From Alistipes provencensis (lineage in GTDB: Bacteria > Bacteroidota > Bacteroidia > Bacteroidales > Rikenellaceae), in NCBI RefSeq assembly GCF_900083545.1, contig NZ_LT559262.1, forward strand, positions 124,001-188,000: 64,000 nt of DNA, read 5' to 3'. This document shows, one piece after another, positions 36,272 through 44,462 of this stretch. A program made the position numbers and the translations under genes. The notes beneath the pieces were generated by a model. It searched no databases, was not told the origin of the DNA, and worked only from the letters and a program-made list of their open reading frames with translations. The first letter of the stretch is position 1. Every line of letters starts with the position of its first letter.

Positions 36272-36796
36272 ATGGACAAAGAGTTGATATTCCGGCAGGC
36301 GGTACCTCACGAGGTATCCCACATCATGCAGATCATCCGTCAGGCACAGGCCCGGATGTATGCGGCAGGCAGTCGCCAATGGCAGGACGGCTATCCCGCC
36401 CCGGGGCATATTTCGGCGGACATCGGGCGCGGACGCGGCTATGTGCTGTGCAGGCCCGGCACCAAGGAGTGCCACGCGGTCATCGCCTACGGCGCGGTGG
36501 TATTCGACGGGGAACCGGCCTACGAAGCCCTCGAAGGCGAATGGCTCACCGACGGACCTTATGTGCTGGTACACCGCATGGCTGTCGCCGACGGCGAACG
36601 CGGCAAAGGCGTGGCGGCGGAGTTCCTGCGTCAGGTGGAGGATTTGGCACGGGAGCGGGGCGTCAAGGCGTTCCGCATCGACACCAACTACGACAACCGC
36701 CCCATGCTGCGACTGCTCGAACGCACGGGATTCACCCCCTGCGGCAAGGTCGTCTACCGGAGCGGCGAACGGCTGGCCTTCGAAAAAGAGCTCTGA
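36272..36796 (+). CDS. GNAT family N-acetyltransferase
   Basis: 174 residues. IFRQAVPHEVSHIMQIIRQAQARM at the N terminus, VLVHRMAVADGERGKGVAAEFLRQVEDLARERG as the acetyl-CoA segment, and FRIDTNYDNRPMLRLLERTGFTPCG near the end. The layout fits small-molecule acetyltransferases common in Bacteroidetes. Substrate unknown. Confidence 0.88.
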   Translation: MDKELIFRQAVPHEVSHIMQIIRQAQARMYAAGSRQWQDGYPAPGHISADIGRGRGYVLCRPGTKECHAVIAYGAVVFDGEPAYEALEGEWLTDGPYVLVHRMAVADGERGKGVAAEFLRQVEDLARERGVKAFRIDTNYDNRPMLRLLERTGFTPCGKVVYRSGERLAFEKEL

Positions 36797-36944
36797 GCGG
36801 ACGAACGGCCCGAAAAACGGAACCCGGACGGCAGGATGGGCGCGGCATACCCCGCTCCCGACCGTTTGGCGGCAAGCGTATAAACCGCTATCTTTGCCGC
36901 ACCGAAACGGCGGACGCCGCCGTTCGGAGTTAAAGCACAGCAAC

Positions 36945-37289
36945 ATGAAAAAGCAACGAATCACCGAAGAGGATTATCGCAAGGCCCACCGCAAGGCGAG
37001 CCGCGAAGAGGAGATCGCACGGCACGGCCGGACGGCACTGTGCCGCGCCGTCCACAAATCGAAAAAGACATACGATCGCAAACGCGAAAAGGCAGGTCTC
37101 GGAAACCTGCCTTTTTCATTTCATATGCGTTGTGACGTATCTCAGAGCTGCGCCGCCGGGGCCGGCTCCTCGATGGGCCCGGGCTGTATGCCGAGCGGAT
37201 CGACGGGTGCGGGACGCGTCGTGACGATGCTGTCGACGACGAATTTCGTAAATCCCCGCCAAGGCAGCGCGCCGAAATACTCGCGGTAA
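36945..37289 (+). CDS. Small basic protein of unknown function; frame runs through a terminator
   Basis: The first 50 residues look like a real small Bacteroidetes protein: MKKQRITEEDYRKAHRKAS, REEEIARHGR, HKSKKTYDRKREK. Highly charged and probably helical. The frame does not stop before the hairpin at 37087-37117 and continues with low-quality sequence to 37289, overlapping the oppositely oriented 37142-37576 gene by 148 bp. I therefore trust only the 5' part; the gene may have lost its proper stop codon. Confidence 0.5.
   Translation: MKKQRITEEDYRKAHRKASREEEIARHGRTALCRAVHKSKKTYDRKREKAGLGNLPFSFHMRCDVSQSCAAGAGSSMGPGCMPSGSTGAGRVVTMLSTTNFVNPRQGSAPKYSR
37087..37117 (+). terminator. Intrinsic terminator within the small ORF
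   Basis: GGCAGGT-CTCGGAA-ACCTGCC (37091-37111) with A4 before and T5 after, extending the stem. It is in the expected place for the end of a 50-residue gene. Confidence 0.8.
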
Positions 37290-37576
37290 TGCAGTTCGAG
37301 GGTCTTGCCGCCCTGCAGCATCAGTTCGCGGGCGAGCGCCTCGTCCTCGACCGAAAATTCGAATTCATAGGACTGGATCGACCCGGCGCTCTTCGAGCGG
37401 ATACCCGTCTGGATCAGTTTGCCCTCGTAGGTCTTGAAAACGAGCCCCTTGTAAACGACATAGTTCAACTCCCCGCTCTTCACCCCCTCGCCGAAGACGA
37501 AGTAGAAGCGGAAATAGAAGAACACGGCCAGCCCGACGGCTACCAGAACGGTGATGATGCCCCAATATTTTTTCAT
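37142..37576 (-). CDS. Small membrane-anchored protein of unknown function
   Basis: 144 residues from the ATG at 37576. One N-terminal membrane segment (IITVLVAVGLAVFFYFRFYFVF) anchors a domain with GELNYVVYKGLVFKTYEGKLIQTG, IQSYEFEFSV and LHYREYFGALPWRG, ending in a Pro-rich tail. It resembles small conserved Bacteroidetes proteins that are sometimes mislabelled as 6-phosphogluconate dehydrogenase, but I see no such enzyme motif. Two tandem promoters lie upstream. Confidence 0.75.
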   Translation of the reverse strand: MKKYWGIITVLVAVGLAVFFYFRFYFVFGEGVKSGELNYVVYKGLVFKTYEGKLIQTGIRSKSAGSIQSYEFEFSVEDEALARELMLQGGKTLELHYREYFGALPWRGFTKFVVDSIVTTRPAPVDPLGIQPGPIEEPAPAAQL

Positions 37577-37614
37577 AACTTTTCTGTTCGGCCGCACACG
37601 GCGGCAATCCGCTA

Positions 37615-37734
37615 CAAAGGTAGTAAAAAGCGCGGCGATCCCAAAACCGGATCGCACGCCGCGCGGCAGAACGTCCCGGCGACTAAAGGTGTCGTCACGA
37701 CACCAAAGGTAGTAAAAAGCACGGCGGTTCCAAA
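37615..37734 (-). promoter_or_regulatory. Two tandem promoters with a repeated module (includes dispersed repeat copy B)
   Basis: On the minus strand, TTTG (37645-37642), 19 nt, TACCTTTG (37622-37615); and TTTG (37734-37731), 19 nt, TACCTTTG (37711-37704). Both boxes lie in a shared segment (CTTTTTACTACCTTTG). The distal one is followed by the dyad GTGTCG-TCA-CGACAC within 37664-37713, homologous to 18609-18658. The opposite-strand TATCTTTG (37744-37751) serves the DUF1848 gene. Confidence 0.65.
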
Positions 37735-37766
37735 ACAGAGTCGTATCTTTGCGGAAAACATCAGCC

Positions 37767-38774
37767 ATGGTCTGGAAGACGATCGACATAACGACGGAAT
37801 CGGGCGAAACGGTGCGGGCGCAGGCTCCCGTGATCGTCTCGGCAAGCCGGGCCACGGACATCCCGGCATTCTACGCCGACTGGTTTTTCGACCGGCTGGA
37901 AAAGGGATATTCCGTCTGGACGAACCCGTTCAACGGCGCCAAGTCGTATGTCTCCTACGCCCGGACACGGCTGGTCGTCTTCTGGTCGAAGAATCCCCGC
38001 CCGCTGCTGCCACACCTCGAAAAACTGCGCGAAAAGGGCATCCGCTGCTACCTCCACTACACGCTCAACGACTACGAGACCGAAGGGCTCGAACGCGGCA
38101 TACCGCCGCTGGACGAACGGATCGACACCTTCCTCCGGTTTTCGGAACTGCTGGGCAAAGAGCTCGTAATCTGGCGGTTCGACCCGCTGATCCGGACCGA
38201 CCGGATCGGCGTGGAGGAGTTGCTGCGCAAGGCGGAACGGATCGGCGACCGGCTCCGCGGGCATACCCGAAAGCTGGTTTTCAGTTTCGCGGACATCCGC
38301 ACCTACCGCAGCGTACAGGGCAACCTGCGCAGAAACGACATCCGCTGGCGCGAATTCGACGAACGGCAGATGCTCGACACGGCCACCGGACTGGCGGAAC
38401 TGAACAAGAAATGGGGTTATACGCTGGCCACATGCGGCGAGAGGATCGACCTGTCGCAGTTCGGCGTCCGGCGCAACAAATGTATCGACGACGAACTGAT
38501 CGTCCGGCAATTCGCCGACGATCCGCTGCTGATGGATTTTCTGGGCGTGGAACGGGACGGGTTGTTCGGCCCGGAAACAGTCGTCCGGAAAAACGCGAAG
38601 GACAAAGGACAGCGGCCTTTCTGCGGCTGCATCGCCAGCAAGGACATCGGCGAATACGACACCTGCCCGCACCAGTGCGCCTACTGCTATGCCAACCGCT
38701 CCGACGGAAAGGCCGCAGAGAACTACCGCCTGCACCGGGCCCGTCCCGACGCCGAAACGATCACCGGCAAATAG
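37767..38774 (+). CDS. DUF1848 protein (putative Fe-S/SAM-like TIM-barrel)
   Basis: 335 residues from the ATG at 37767. N terminus VIVSASRATDIPAFYADWFFDRL, then WSKNPRPLLPHL, HYTLNDYE and WRFDPLI are the conserved DUF1848 patches. Four Cys (CGCIASKDIGEYDTCPHQCAYCYAN) near the C terminus probably bind an iron-sulfur cluster. No function is known. The promoter box TATCTTTG at 37744-37751 is 15 nt upstream. Confidence 0.88.
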   Translation: MVWKTIDITTESGETVRAQAPVIVSASRATDIPAFYADWFFDRLEKGYSVWTNPFNGAKSYVSYARTRLVVFWSKNPRPLLPHLEKLREKGIRCYLHYTLNDYETEGLERGIPPLDERIDTFLRFSELLGKELVIWRFDPLIRTDRIGVEELLRKAERIGDRLRGHTRKLVFSFADIRTYRSVQGNLRRNDIRWREFDERQMLDTATGLAELNKKWGYTLATCGERIDLSQFGVRRNKCIDDELIVRQFADDPLLMDFLGVERDGLFGPETVVRKNAKDKGQRPFCGCIASKDIGEYDTCPHQCAYCYANRSDGKAAENYRLHRARPDAETITGK

Positions 38775-38781
38775 GGCCCCG

Positions 38782-39843
38782 TCACTCCTCCCCGAAATCG
38801 AACCGGAGCTGCACGCAGCCCTTCGTAAAATCCGGAACATTGCCCACCGTGACCCCGATCAGGCGTACCCGGTGACCGGCGAAATCGACACCCGCCAGCA
38901 GTTCCCCGGCCACGAGGCGCAGCATATCGCGCGAATCGACCGGACAGGAAAGCGTCCGCGACCGCGTGATCTGGCGGAAATCGTCGAACTTGAGTTTCAG
39001 CACCACGGTCCGCCCCCGGAATTTATGGCGCGCAAGCCGCCGCCACACCTCTTCGCAGACCTGTTCCAGTTCGCCGAGCAGCACCTCGCGGTCGGCGGTA
39101 TCGGCTTCGAACGTGGTTTCGGCTCCGAGGGACTTGCGGATGCGGTTCGGAACCACCGGACGCGGGTCGATGCCCCGCGCATAGCCGTAGTAACTGCGCC
39201 CGGCCTTCCCGAAATGGCGGACCAGTTCCAGCTCCTCCCACTGCCGCAGGTCGGCGCCCGTGCGGATGCCCAGCGCGTGCATCTTTTCGGCCGTGACCTC
39301 CCCGATACCGAAAAAGCGCTCGACGGGAAGTTCGGCGACGAACGTGTCGATCCGGTCGGGCGGGATGACGAACAGTCCGTCGGGCTTCCGGTAATCCGAG
39401 GCGATTTTCGCCAGCATCTTGTTCACGGAAATACCTGCCGAGGCTGTGAGCCCGGTCTCGGTGCGGATGCGGGCCTTGATCTCCCGGGCTGCGAGCGTCG
39501 CCGAGCGGACGTGCGAAACGTCGAGGAAAGCCTCGTCCAGCGAGAGCGGTTCGACGAGCTCGGTATAGTCGTGGAAGATGTCGCGTATCTGTTGGGAAAC
39601 GGCCTTATAGACGTCGAAACGCGCCGGAACGAAGATCAGCTCCGGGCAGAGACGCCGGGCCAGCACCGAGGAGATCGCCGAGCGGACCCCGAACGGACGG
39701 GCCTCATAGCTGGCCGTCGCAACGACGCCGCGCGGTCCGTCGTAGCCCACGGCGACGGGACGTCCCCGGAGTTCGGGGCGGTCGCGCTGCTCGATGGAGG
39801 CATAGAATGCGTCCATGTCGACGTGTATGATCTTGTTCTGCAC
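38782..39843 (-). CDS. dinB: DNA polymerase IV (Y family)
   Basis: 353 residues from the GTG at 39843. Translesion synthesis. IIHVDMDAFYASIEQRDRPELRGRPVAVG contains the first catalytic Asp; FVPARFDVYKAVSQ, EPLSLDEAFLDVS (SxDE) and GISVNKMLAKIASDYRKPDG follow. The C-terminal little-finger domain is complete. The GTG was chosen because it starts the family sequence; an earlier in-frame ATG at 39891 would pass through two promoter-like TATTTTTG boxes (39849-39864, minus strand). Confidence 0.95.
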   Translation of the reverse strand: MQNKIIHVDMDAFYASIEQRDRPELRGRPVAVGYDGPRGVVATASYEARPFGVRSAISSVLARRLCPELIFVPARFDVYKAVSQQIRDIFHDYTELVEPLSLDEAFLDVSHVRSATLAAREIKARIRTETGLTASAGISVNKMLAKIASDYRKPDGLFVIPPDRIDTFVAELPVERFFGIGEVTAEKMHALGIRTGADLRQWEELELVRHFGKAGRSYYGYARGIDPRPVVPNRIRKSLGAETTFEADTADREVLLGELEQVCEEVWRRLARHKFRGRTVVLKLKFDDFRQITRSRTLSCPVDSRDMLRLVAGELLAGVDFAGHRVRLIGVTVGNVPDFTKGCVQLRFDFGEE

Positions 39844-40008
39844 CCCTGCAAAAATACAAAAATAATGCAGACCGACGAGCAAGTTCCGCACAGGCGGACA
39901 ATCCGATCCCGGAAACCTCCTGCCGGCAGGGGCATGCTAAAATGAGAAGCGGTTTTCAGTCCTCGAATCGGCCGGCCCGGACTGCCGGATTATAAAATGA
40001 GTATATGA

Positions 40009-40040
40009 TTTGGATGAATCGAGAATGTGTCCTATTTTTG
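40009..40040 (+). promoter_or_regulatory. Promoter of the ECF sigma gene
   Basis: TTTG (40009-40012), a 20-nt spacer and TATTTTTG (40033-40040). It matches the housekeeping consensus. The leader is about 120 nt. The gap 39844-40168 holds nothing else recognisable. Confidence 0.65.
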
Positions 40041-40168
40041 TACTTGAAAAAAATGAAATACCTGAAATAAACGAGATTATCGGTTGAACCAGAAGATTGC
40101 CGGAACGCACGACTGTCCGGCCGCAGGCCCGGTTCTCTATGAACAGATAATCCCGAAAGGAGACGATT

Positions 40169-40768
40169 ATGAAGTCAAAATACGACATTTCCGATAACGC
40201 AGCGACGATAGAATCCATTCGTAGCGGCGACAAGGGGGCTTTTGACTTCATGTATCGTTTCTACTTCAAGCCTTTGTGCGCCTTTGCATCGCGGTTCGTT
40301 TCAACCGGAGAAGAAGCGGAAAACATCGTGCAGGACGCCATGCTGTGGATCTGGGAGAACCGTACCACGCTGTTAGCAAACATGTCGCTGAAGGGGCTTC
40401 TATTCATGATCGTACGGAACAAGGCCCTCGACTGCGTCAGGCATGACACGATTTCAGGACGGGTTCACAAACAGCTTTATCACAAGTTTGCCGCCACGTT
40501 CGACGATCCCGACTTCTATCTTGAACAGGAGCTCACCGAAATGCTCGAAAAAGCCATCGCCGCGATGTCGCCGGAATTTCAGGAAGCGTTTAAACTGAGC
40601 CGCATGCGCGGCATGAAACATCAGGAGATAGCGAACCGTCTGGGGGTATCGGTACAAACGGTGAATTACCGCATCAGTCAGGCTATGAAGATACTCCGCC
40701 ACGAACTGAAAGATTATCTGCCTTTAGTCCTGCTGCTGCTCAAAATCCACGGAGGGCTGCAACCATAA
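40169..40768 (+). CDS. ECF RNA polymerase sigma factor (Bacteroidetes RpoE-like)
   Basis: 199 residues. Region 2: AFDFMYRFYFKPLCAFASRFV and AENIVQDAMLWIWENR. Region 4: MSPEFQEAFKLSRMRGMKHQEIANRLGVSVQTVNYRISQAMKILR, a helix-turn-helix. This is the class that is paired with FecR-type anti-sigma factors and STN-containing SusC receptors. The only FecR in the window lies at 53437-54414, at the other end of the PUL, so this is the likely partner by elimination (inference). Confidence 0.92.
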   Translation: MKSKYDISDNAATIESIRSGDKGAFDFMYRFYFKPLCAFASRFVSTGEEAENIVQDAMLWIWENRTTLLANMSLKGLLFMIVRNKALDCVRHDTISGRVHKQLYHKFAATFDDPDFYLEQELTEMLEKAIAAMSPEFQEAFKLSRMRGMKHQEIANRLGVSVQTVNYRISQAMKILRHELKDYLPLVLLLLKIHGGLQP

Positions 40769-40773
40769 ACAAA

Positions 40774-40796
40774 GAGTCCGGCATAATGCCGGACTC
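40774..40796. terminator. Bidirectional terminator between sigma gene and PUL
   Basis: A 10-bp stem GAGTCCGGCA/TGCCGGACTC with a TAA loop, flanked by AAA and followed by CTGTTAT. Lies between convergent genes. Confidence 0.8.
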
Positions 40797-40808
40797 CTGT
40801 TATCCACC

Positions 40809-42815
40809 TCAATCGGTAACCCTGTATATTTTTGCGGCCCATCCTCCGCCCGGTGCCATATCGATCGTCAGGCGACGGTCTGCGGGGATGCCGATCGTCT
40901 CTTTTTTGTAGTCGCGGGCCGCCCGGGCGGCATTCACCCCGTCCCGGTAGACCTCGGCAGCAAACCTGCCTTCGCCCAGAAACGAAAGGTCGAGGGTCAA
41001 TGAACGCGCCGTCCAGTTCGTCATGGAGCCCACATACCATTGCTCCCCGCTGCGGCGCGCCATGGAAACGTATTCGGCGACCTCGCCTCCGAGAACGACG
41101 GTTTCATCCCACACCGTCGGAATCGCGGCGATGAATTCCGTGCACTCCTTCTCGTTCATGTAGTTGGAAGGGCTGTCGCAGAGCATGTTAAGCGGAGATT
41201 CGAAAATAACATACTCGGCCAGTTGGCGGCAGCGCGTGCCCTGACTCATCGCCTCGGAATACACCGAACGGTAGTTTTTCGCCGTGGCATTGCGCATCGC
41301 ACCCTGCGTATAGTCCATCGGCCCCGCTATCTGGCGCACGAAAGGGATCGTCACGTCGTAGGTCACCTGATCGAGATCCGGCGACCACTTCATCTGTTCG
41401 AGTCCGTTGACCCCTTCGAAATTCACCACGTTCGGATAGGTCCGATGCAGTCCGGTCGGCTTGTAAGTGCCGTGAAGATCCATCAGCAGGCCGTATTTGG
41501 CCCCCATTTCCGCAGCACGGCGGTTGAAAGCGACCATCACCTGATCGTCCCGGTCCATGAAATCGACCTTAAAGCCTTTGATCCCCATCTCGGAATAGTG
41601 GCGGCAGACGTTCTCCATATCGCGGTCGAATGCCCAGTAACCCGCCCAGAGAATGATGCCGACATGGCGTTCCGCGGCGTATGCGACGATACCCGGCAGG
41701 TCTATTTCCGGAACCACCTGCATCAGGTCCGCCCGTTTGTTCACGGCCCAGCCTTCGTCCAGAATGACGTATTCGATGCCGTGTTCGGATGCGAAATCAA
41801 TGTAGTACTTATAGGTTTCCGTATTTATTCCCGCCGCAAAGTCCACACCATAGAGATTCCATGTATTCCACCAGTCCCATGCCACCTTGCCGGGTTTCAC
41901 CCAACTGAAATCACCCGTCGGGGGAGAGGCTATTTTATAGACCATGTCGCTGTCCAGAAGCTCGGCGTCGTTCTCGGCAACGACCATGACCCGCCACGGG
42001 AAACGGGTCGGTCCGGCGACCCGGGCCATATAGTCCTCGCGCTCCGTGACGATCATCTGCAACTGGTTGTGCCCGCCCTGCTCGACCGTCTTCGGGTAGG
42101 GGGCGTACACACCCGCAAGCGTCCCGTCTTTTGCGCCGCCATAGAGGTACATCCCGGGATAATCCATGAGGTCGGCCTCCGTAATGCAGACCTTTTTCCC
42201 GTTCGGACCGCCTACCAGCACCGGCAGGAATGCCAGTTGTTCGGATTTCCACGACGAAAGGGGTTCATAGGTATAGAAGTTCTCGAACGAGTTGAAAAAC
42301 TGCCGTTCGATCTTGTCGCCCGTCTTGCCGTTCCCGCCTCCGCGAACATAGGAGAAAACGCCTTCGGCTGTGGCCGGAAAGGTGAATTCGGCCTGCTCGC
42401 CGAGGACTTTGAAGGCTTTCTTGCCCGTGTATTCGAAACGATAGGCCGCCCCGTCGTCGTAGGCCCGGAAAACGATGTTGTAGTCGTTGCGAAAACGCAG
42501 GGTCAGCTCGTTGAAATTGTCACGGACACGCGCACGCTTGTAGACCGGCGCATCGAACGTCTCGTCGACGCTGCGTGTCGACGAACCGGCCAAACGTGCG
42601 TCCACGCCGAACGAAGGCACGCCAGCGGTAGTCATGGATACGGCCGACGGAGCGACCATCACGTCGTCCCCGTGCAGCACCGAATATTCAACGATACCAT
42701 CGACCGAGACCTCCACCCGCAGACGGCCGTCGGGCGAGGCGAGTGTGAAATTATTTTGCGCCGAAAGGCTCCCTGCCGCGAGCAGTGCAAACGCAATCAA
42801 TACATATTTTTTCAT
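40809..42815 (-). CDS. Glycoside hydrolase family 97 (alpha-galactosidase-type)
   Basis: 668 residues with a signal peptide (MKKYVLIAFALLAAGSLSAQ). GH97 N-terminal sandwich (SPDGRLRVEVSVDG, YRFEY), TIM-barrel patches AWDWWNTWNLYG, EYVILDEGWAVN and GIKGFKVDFMDRDDQ, then a C-terminal sandwich. In the retaining alpha-galactosidases of this family the Asp of KVDFMD (about residue 418 here) is the nucleophile, whereas SusB-type inverting alpha-glucosidases use Glu residues and are longer, so I favour alpha-galactosidase. Last gene of the PUL. Confidence 0.92.
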   Translation of the reverse strand: MKKYVLIAFALLAAGSLSAQNNFTLASPDGRLRVEVSVDGIVEYSVLHGDDVMVAPSAVSMTTAGVPSFGVDARLAGSSTRSVDETFDAPVYKRARVRDNFNELTLRFRNDYNIVFRAYDDGAAYRFEYTGKKAFKVLGEQAEFTFPATAEGVFSYVRGGGNGKTGDKIERQFFNSFENFYTYEPLSSWKSEQLAFLPVLVGGPNGKKVCITEADLMDYPGMYLYGGAKDGTLAGVYAPYPKTVEQGGHNQLQMIVTEREDYMARVAGPTRFPWRVMVVAENDAELLDSDMVYKIASPPTGDFSWVKPGKVAWDWWNTWNLYGVDFAAGINTETYKYYIDFASEHGIEYVILDEGWAVNKRADLMQVVPEIDLPGIVAYAAERHVGIILWAGYWAFDRDMENVCRHYSEMGIKGFKVDFMDRDDQVMVAFNRRAAEMGAKYGLLMDLHGTYKPTGLHRTYPNVVNFEGVNGLEQMKWSPDLDQVTYDVTIPFVRQIAGPMDYTQGAMRNATAKNYRSVYSEAMSQGTRCRQLAEYVIFESPLNMLCDSPSNYMNEKECTEFIAAIPTVWDETVVLGGEVAEYVSMARRSGEQWYVGSMTNWTARSLTLDLSFLGEGRFAAEVYRDGVNAARAARDYKKETIGIPADRRLTIDMAPGGGWAAKIYRVTD

Positions 42816-42850
42816 ACAGGCGAATTAAGATTTAAAAATAACGGGATTGC

Positions 42851-44446
42851 TCAACGGGGATTACCCGGATATACCCGCAGCAGAGCGGCTCCGTGGGGTG
42901 CGACTTCGGTCGAAAAAACCTCTTTTCCTTCGAGCGCAGCGACATCGGTCTGACGCCACAGGTCTCGGACGGTCTGTTTGTCGCGCAGACCGAGCTGTTC
43001 CAGCGTAAACTTGATCTTTGCGGATTTTTCGCCCCGGTTGAAAAGTCCCAGCGCAACCGATCCGTCTTCGAGATGTTTCATGTAGATCACCTCCTTGTCT
43101 CCGTTATGCCAGACAGGAGCCGCCTGAAGGCCCAGCGGGTCCTGATTGACCTCCAGCACCTCGTCATTGGTCAGCAGGCTGAGCGTAAAATCGTCCAGTT
43201 GGGCCAGATCACAACCGATAAGGAGCGGTGCGGCCAGCAGCGACCACAGCGAAATATGGGTGTACTGTTCATCGGGCGTAAGATTCGTCGGGTGTAGTTT
43301 CGTACTCCATCCGACCATGCCGACGACCAGCATGTCGGGGTCGGCCCAATGCCCCGGCCCCGTAAACGGAAGCCAGCGGTCGTGGGCGAACCCGATCGAC
43401 GAGACGCTCTCCCAGTTGTCGCGGATGTCGCTCGTGGTGCGCCAGCAGTTGCACAGCTCCATCCACAGGGGCGCGTCGGCATAGGGCGCCTTGTTGGAGA
43501 TGCTGTAAACAATATCGCGCCCGCAATTCTCGAGGGCATCGTGCATTTCGGCCGTGTAATAACGGTCGTTGGGCAGCCAGTCGTATTTCAGATAGTCGAT
43601 ACCCCATTCGGCCCACTGCGCGACATCGGCCTTTACAAACGAATAGTCAGCATGGTGGTAGGTCTCGGCACGGTCTTTCCAATAGTTGCCGCCCGGTTTC
43701 TGGTAACGGAAGTGTTCGTTGTGCATGCCGTCTTTGATCCACTGGTTTTCACCGTCGGGATTGTCGGAATAACTGCCGATGTGGGCCGCGTACGTTCCCA
43801 CCCACGGCGAGGAATAGATGCCGATTTTAAGCCCCATGCCATGAATTTCGTCGGCAAGCGCTTTCATGTCGGGGAATTTCACGTTCGGCTGGATGGCGTT
43901 GTACTTCCCTCCGCGGCGGCCCTGCCAGCCATCGTCGATGTTGATGTAGGTCCAACCGTGACGGTCGAGCCCCTTTTCCACCATGGCACGGGCCGACGAA
44001 AGGACCTGCTCCTGAGTGACGTCCCGCGCCCAGCAATTCCACGAATTCCACCCCAACGGCGGAGTAAGGGCTATTTTATCGCCGATAACGATGCGCAGGC
44101 CGCGCTCGCAGCTCCCCAAATCGTTCTCGGCCCGCAACTTCACGGTGTACTCCCCCGCTTTTTTCACGCAGCCCGTGATACGGCCGGTTCCGGAGTCGAG
44201 CACAAGACCTTTGGGCAGTCCTTCCGCCGAGAAGGTCATGGGACGATCGCCCGTGGCGGCTATGGCAAAGATAAAATCACTGCCCGGACGCGCTCCGAAC
44301 ACGCGGGCCCCGTTGATGCGCGGCTCAGGCGCGGGCTCAGGCGTCAGGATATATGCGGACCGATCCGAAGATGCCGTCTGAGCCATGCCCAGCGAGGGCA
44401 TGACAAGGGCAGACATCAATACCCCCTTCATCAATAGTCTGTACAT
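42851..44446 (-). CDS. Glycoside hydrolase family 27 alpha-galactosidase
   Basis: 531 residues with signal peptide (MSALVMPSLGMAQ). An N-terminal Ig-like putative (He_PIG-type) domain is followed by the catalytic barrel: LTPPLGWNSWNCWARD, GWTYINIDDGWQG, IGIYSSPWVGTY, GIDYLKYDWLPNDRYY with the nucleophile Asp of KYDW, and SDIRDNW for the acid/base. A C-terminal sandwich closes it. Likely removes terminal alpha-galactose outside the cell or in the periplasm. Adjacent to GH97 and metallophosphoesterase genes. Confidence 0.95.
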   Translation of the reverse strand: MYRLLMKGVLMSALVMPSLGMAQTASSDRSAYILTPEPAPEPRINGARVFGARPGSDFIFAIAATGDRPMTFSAEGLPKGLVLDSGTGRITGCVKKAGEYTVKLRAENDLGSCERGLRIVIGDKIALTPPLGWNSWNCWARDVTQEQVLSSARAMVEKGLDRHGWTYINIDDGWQGRRGGKYNAIQPNVKFPDMKALADEIHGMGLKIGIYSSPWVGTYAAHIGSYSDNPDGENQWIKDGMHNEHFRYQKPGGNYWKDRAETYHHADYSFVKADVAQWAEWGIDYLKYDWLPNDRYYTAEMHDALENCGRDIVYSISNKAPYADAPLWMELCNCWRTTSDIRDNWESVSSIGFAHDRWLPFTGPGHWADPDMLVVGMVGWSTKLHPTNLTPDEQYTHISLWSLLAAPLLIGCDLAQLDDFTLSLLTNDEVLEVNQDPLGLQAAPVWHNGDKEVIYMKHLEDGSVALGLFNRGEKSAKIKFTLEQLGLRDKQTVRDLWRQTDVAALEGKEVFSTEVAPHGAALLRVYPGNPR

Positions 44447-44462
44447 AAAGATATGGGTTTAA

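Noticed and set aside
37612..37869. Antisense frame resembling a frame over 18600-18660 (shared TFGVVTT-like translation)
   Set aside because: The shared peptide comes from the dispersed promoter/dyad repeat on the DNA level, not from a protein family.
38841..38846. Any CRISPR array or rRNA operon in the window
   Set aside because: No regularly spaced direct repeats and no rRNA-like sequence were seen on reading both strands.
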